Assembly (NCBI GenBank): GCA_965652545.1 | Contig: CBFGWV010000233.1 | Location: 1-7,701, forward strand | Length of the DNA: 7,701 bases | Reading direction: 5' to 3' | Source: CBFGWV01 sp965652545 | Lineage (GTDB): Bacteria; Pseudomonadota; Gammaproteobacteria; Competibacterales; Competibacteraceae | In this document: positions 6,847-7,701 of the stretch, piece after piece | How the letters are laid out: every line of letters begins with the position of its first letter | How positions within the stretch are numbered: the first letter of the stretch is position 1 | Notes under the pieces: generated by a model | Told to the model about the DNA's origin: nothing | What the model saw: the letters and a program-made list of their open reading frames with translations, nothing else | Databases searched by the model: none | Position numbers and translations under genes: made by a program

Positions 6847-6867
6847 CAGCCGCATCCATGCGGCCGA
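6847..6867 (-). repeat. Inverted copy of the window-start repeat, hairpin module
   Basis: On the minus strand this reads like 1-21 with three differences. Two are a compensatory pair: A-T at the fifth base pair of the stem (window bases 6 and 17) becomes C-G. The third turns a G-C pair into a G-T wobble. The 9-bp stem and GG loop are preserved, which argues for selection on, or templated maintenance of, the hairpin rather than the exact sequence. A palindrome also sits here on the plus strand (GCCGCAT at 6849-6855 with ATGCGGC at 6858-6864). Confidence 0.7.
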
Positions 6868-6945
6868 CGGTCTGACCGAAACCTGCCCGACTCGCACGGC
6901 TCACTTCATTGGCCGGTCGATGGTGCTCTTGGAATGAACGGCAAT

Positions 6946-6995
6946 ACCCGCCGTGCAGGCGACGGAGTGTCGGCTCCAACGCCTGTACGGCGGGT
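6946..6995. repeat. Strong 50-base hairpin between convergent genes
   Basis: Bases 6946-6961 are complementary to 6980-6995 over 16 pairs with a single G-T wobble. After a 2-by-2 internal loop, GGAG (6964-6967) pairs with CTCC (6974-6977) around TGTCGG. It begins 47 bases beyond the stop of the minus-strand DUF4168 gene, so it could mark or protect that transcript's 3' end. No T-run follows on either strand, so it is not a classic intrinsic terminator. An integron attC site was considered, but the R-site consensus is absent. Confidence 0.75.
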
Positions 6996-7041
6996 CAGCT
7001 CGTCATCAAAGAAGTTTGGGTGTAAGGCCAGGACTGACCGC

Positions 7042-7434
7042 TTACTGCCGCTCCTGGATCAAGGCATCAACACGCGTTCTGAGTTCCGGGTCGGCCTGCG
7101 CCTCATTGGCGATCGCGTTGTACTCTGCAACGGTCAGGCCGGCATCCTGCACGACCTCGACCATCTCTTCCTGAGCTTGCTGTTGCATCTCCTGCGCCTT
7201 GGTTTGATCCTCGGCCGCCTGCAGATCCTGATTCAGCGTCTGGCCGATGCTGGCCACCTGCACATAGGCGTCGGCGAACTGGCTGAGGGTCGCATCATCG
7301 TAGGAGGATGCAGTCGGGGCGGTCGATTGAGCGGTGTCCGGCTCCGCGGCCATGATCGGCGCCACAGGCAGCAATACCAGGGCGGCGGTCGTGGTCGCGA
7401 TTAGGGCAACGGGCTTGAAGCGCTTGAACATCAT
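7042..7434 (-). CDS. Secreted DUF4168 domain protein
   Basis: This 130-residue protein begins MMFKRFKPVALIATTTAAL: a basic N-terminus, a hydrophobic stretch (about 8-29) and a likely signal peptidase I site after IMA (27-29), so it is predicted to reach the periplasm or outside. After a Ser/Thr-rich linker (34-48) the mature part is helical, with a Gln/Glu/Ala-rich probable coiled coil (about 66-97). It ends with YNAIANEAQADPELRTRV (105-122), the pattern I recognise from DUF4168, a family without an established function. A GGAGGA (7445-7450 on the minus strand) lies 10 bases before the first ATG, which fixes the start at 7434; ATG 7431 directly follows. The longer open frame back to 7617 adds 61 residues with no signal-peptide logic and is rejected. 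The gene is convergent with the thiolase gene and not part of its operon. No promoter could be picked with confidence. Confidence 0.85.
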   Translation of the reverse strand: MMFKRFKPVALIATTTAALVLLPVAPIMAAEPDTAQSTAPTASSYDDATLSQFADAYVQVASIGQTLNQDLQAAEDQTKAQEMQQQAQEEMVEVVQDAGLTVAEYNAIANEAQADPELRTRVDALIQERQ

Positions 7435-7444
7435 GAGTCGTGTG

Positions 7445-7450
7445 TCCTCC
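7445..7450 (-). promoter_or_regulatory. Ribosome binding site GGAGGA of the DUF4168 gene
   Basis: On the minus strand GGAGGA stands 10 bases upstream of the tandem ATGATG (7434-7429). It decides the start against the 61-residue upstream extension of the open frame. Confidence 0.75.
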
Positions 7451-7651
7451 GAAGAAAGCTTGTGAGGAATGTCCTCGGGGGACGGCGGTTGCATGTTCGA
7501 TGCCAGGTCTTGGTCGCTTCGGGTTTGGGGGGCTTGGGTGCCGCGGTTCCCGCCCTTGGGGCTGGGCTCAGCTCGGGGGCGCCGTCGTTCGAATGATGCT
7601 GAAGATACGGACAGCACTGGCGAGAGCAGCCATACACCATGATCATGCCCA

Positions 7652-7670
7652 CACGAAGCATCGCTTCGTG
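7652..7670. repeat. Perfect 8-bp hairpin upstream of the DUF4168 gene
   Basis: CACGAAGC (7652-7659) pairs exactly with GCTTCGTG (7663-7670) around ATC. It is followed by direct copies of GCCGGCG at 7670-7676 and 7695-7701, the latter cut by the window edge. It may be a terminator stem or dispersed palindrome belonging to the next locus. No T-run is seen on the plus side within the window. The rest of 7451-7651 shows no gene and no promoter I could support. Confidence 0.5.
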
Positions 7671-7701
7671 CCGGCGAACGCCCGACGGCCCTTGGCCGGC
7701 G

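Larger units (their letters stand above)
6623..6900. repeat. Long imperfect palindrome (about 278 bp), nested inverted repeats
   Basis: The outer arms 6623-6649 and 6874-6900 are inverted copies matching at 25 of 27 positions, including a perfect 21-base core (6629-6649 against 6874-6894). Inner arms 6683-6701 and 6826-6844 match at 17 of 19. The centre is a 7-bp stem AGATAGC (6755-6761) with GCTATCT (6766-6772) around TAGG. Between inner arms and centre the halves still align in patches, for example ATATTCGCCGATC against AGATTCGTCGATC. The halves differ between the outer and inner arms, where each carries a different module of the repeat found at 1-53. CACGGC occurs at 6614-6619 and 6895-6900, but the geometry does not make a clean target duplication. 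Open frames through it (for example minus strand 6613-6897) look like repeat-derived nonsense. Confidence 0.75.

Noticed and set aside
6613..6897. Minus-strand open frame of 94 residues
   Set aside because: It lies almost wholly within the imperfect palindrome, so its sequence is explained by the repeat.
6946..6995. Integron attC site
   Set aside because: The hairpin lacks the conserved R' and R'' core sites, and no integrase or cassette structure is nearby.
6355..7404. Plus-strand open frame of 349 residues across the intergenic region
   Set aside because: It starts inside the thiolase gene, runs through REP-like and palindromic repeats, and ends antisense to the DUF4168 gene; it has no ribosome site or domain.
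1..7701. CRISPR array, toxin-antitoxin pair, or defence island
   Set aside because: There are no regularly spaced repeats with unique spacers, no small paired coding frames with ribosome sites, and no nuclease, helicase or methylase motifs.

Overview
The window looks like chromosomal DNA from a high-GC gammaproteobacterium. The signs are strongly GC-biased codons, REP-like palindromes with a GTAG head, dispersed intergenic palindromes, a DUF4168 secreted protein, and fatty-acid catabolism genes of a type common in environmental Proteobacteria. Genus cannot be set from this sequence. No CRISPR array, rRNA, tRNA, phage gene or transposase gene was found.

Layout. Bases 1-252 are a non-coding leader: a dispersed-repeat copy (1-53), then a C-rich, G-poor stretch with a four-copy AAAGCC tandem. 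Bases 253-6392 hold four tightly packed plus-strand genes: a LivF-like ABC transporter ATPase (253-1062), an AMP-forming long-chain acyl-CoA synthetase (1059-2876, 4-base overlap), a bifunctional 3-hydroxyacyl-CoA dehydrogenase/enoyl-CoA hydratase with the dehydrogenase first (2890-5160), and a BktB-like beta-ketothiolase (5205-6392). Bases 6393-7041 lie between convergent genes and contain no credible gene. They hold a REP-like cluster, a roughly 278-bp imperfect palindrome with nested inverted repeats, and a separate 50-base hairpin. A minus-strand gene (7042-7434) encodes a small secreted DUF4168 protein. Bases 7435-7701 are its upstream region and carry one more perfect hairpin.

How the genes fit together. 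The synthetase activates a carboxylic acid to its acyl-CoA. The fused enzyme supplies hydration and NAD-dependent oxidation, and the thiolase cleaves the 3-ketoacyl-CoA. Only the first beta-oxidation step (acyl-CoA dehydrogenase) is absent from the window. All recognisable catalytic residues are present. The ATPase has no permease or binding-protein gene here but is translationally coupled to the synthetase, which suggests uptake or handling of an acid substrate linked to its activation (inference).

I do not see a new defence, mobile or signalling system. The least explained material is the repeats. Part of the element at 1-53 recurs in inverted orientation at 6651-6675 and 6847-6867, with a compensatory base-pair change in its hairpin. 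In the downstream copy the two halves are separated by a 162-bp palindrome with 19-bp inverted ends, which could be a MITE-like insertion.
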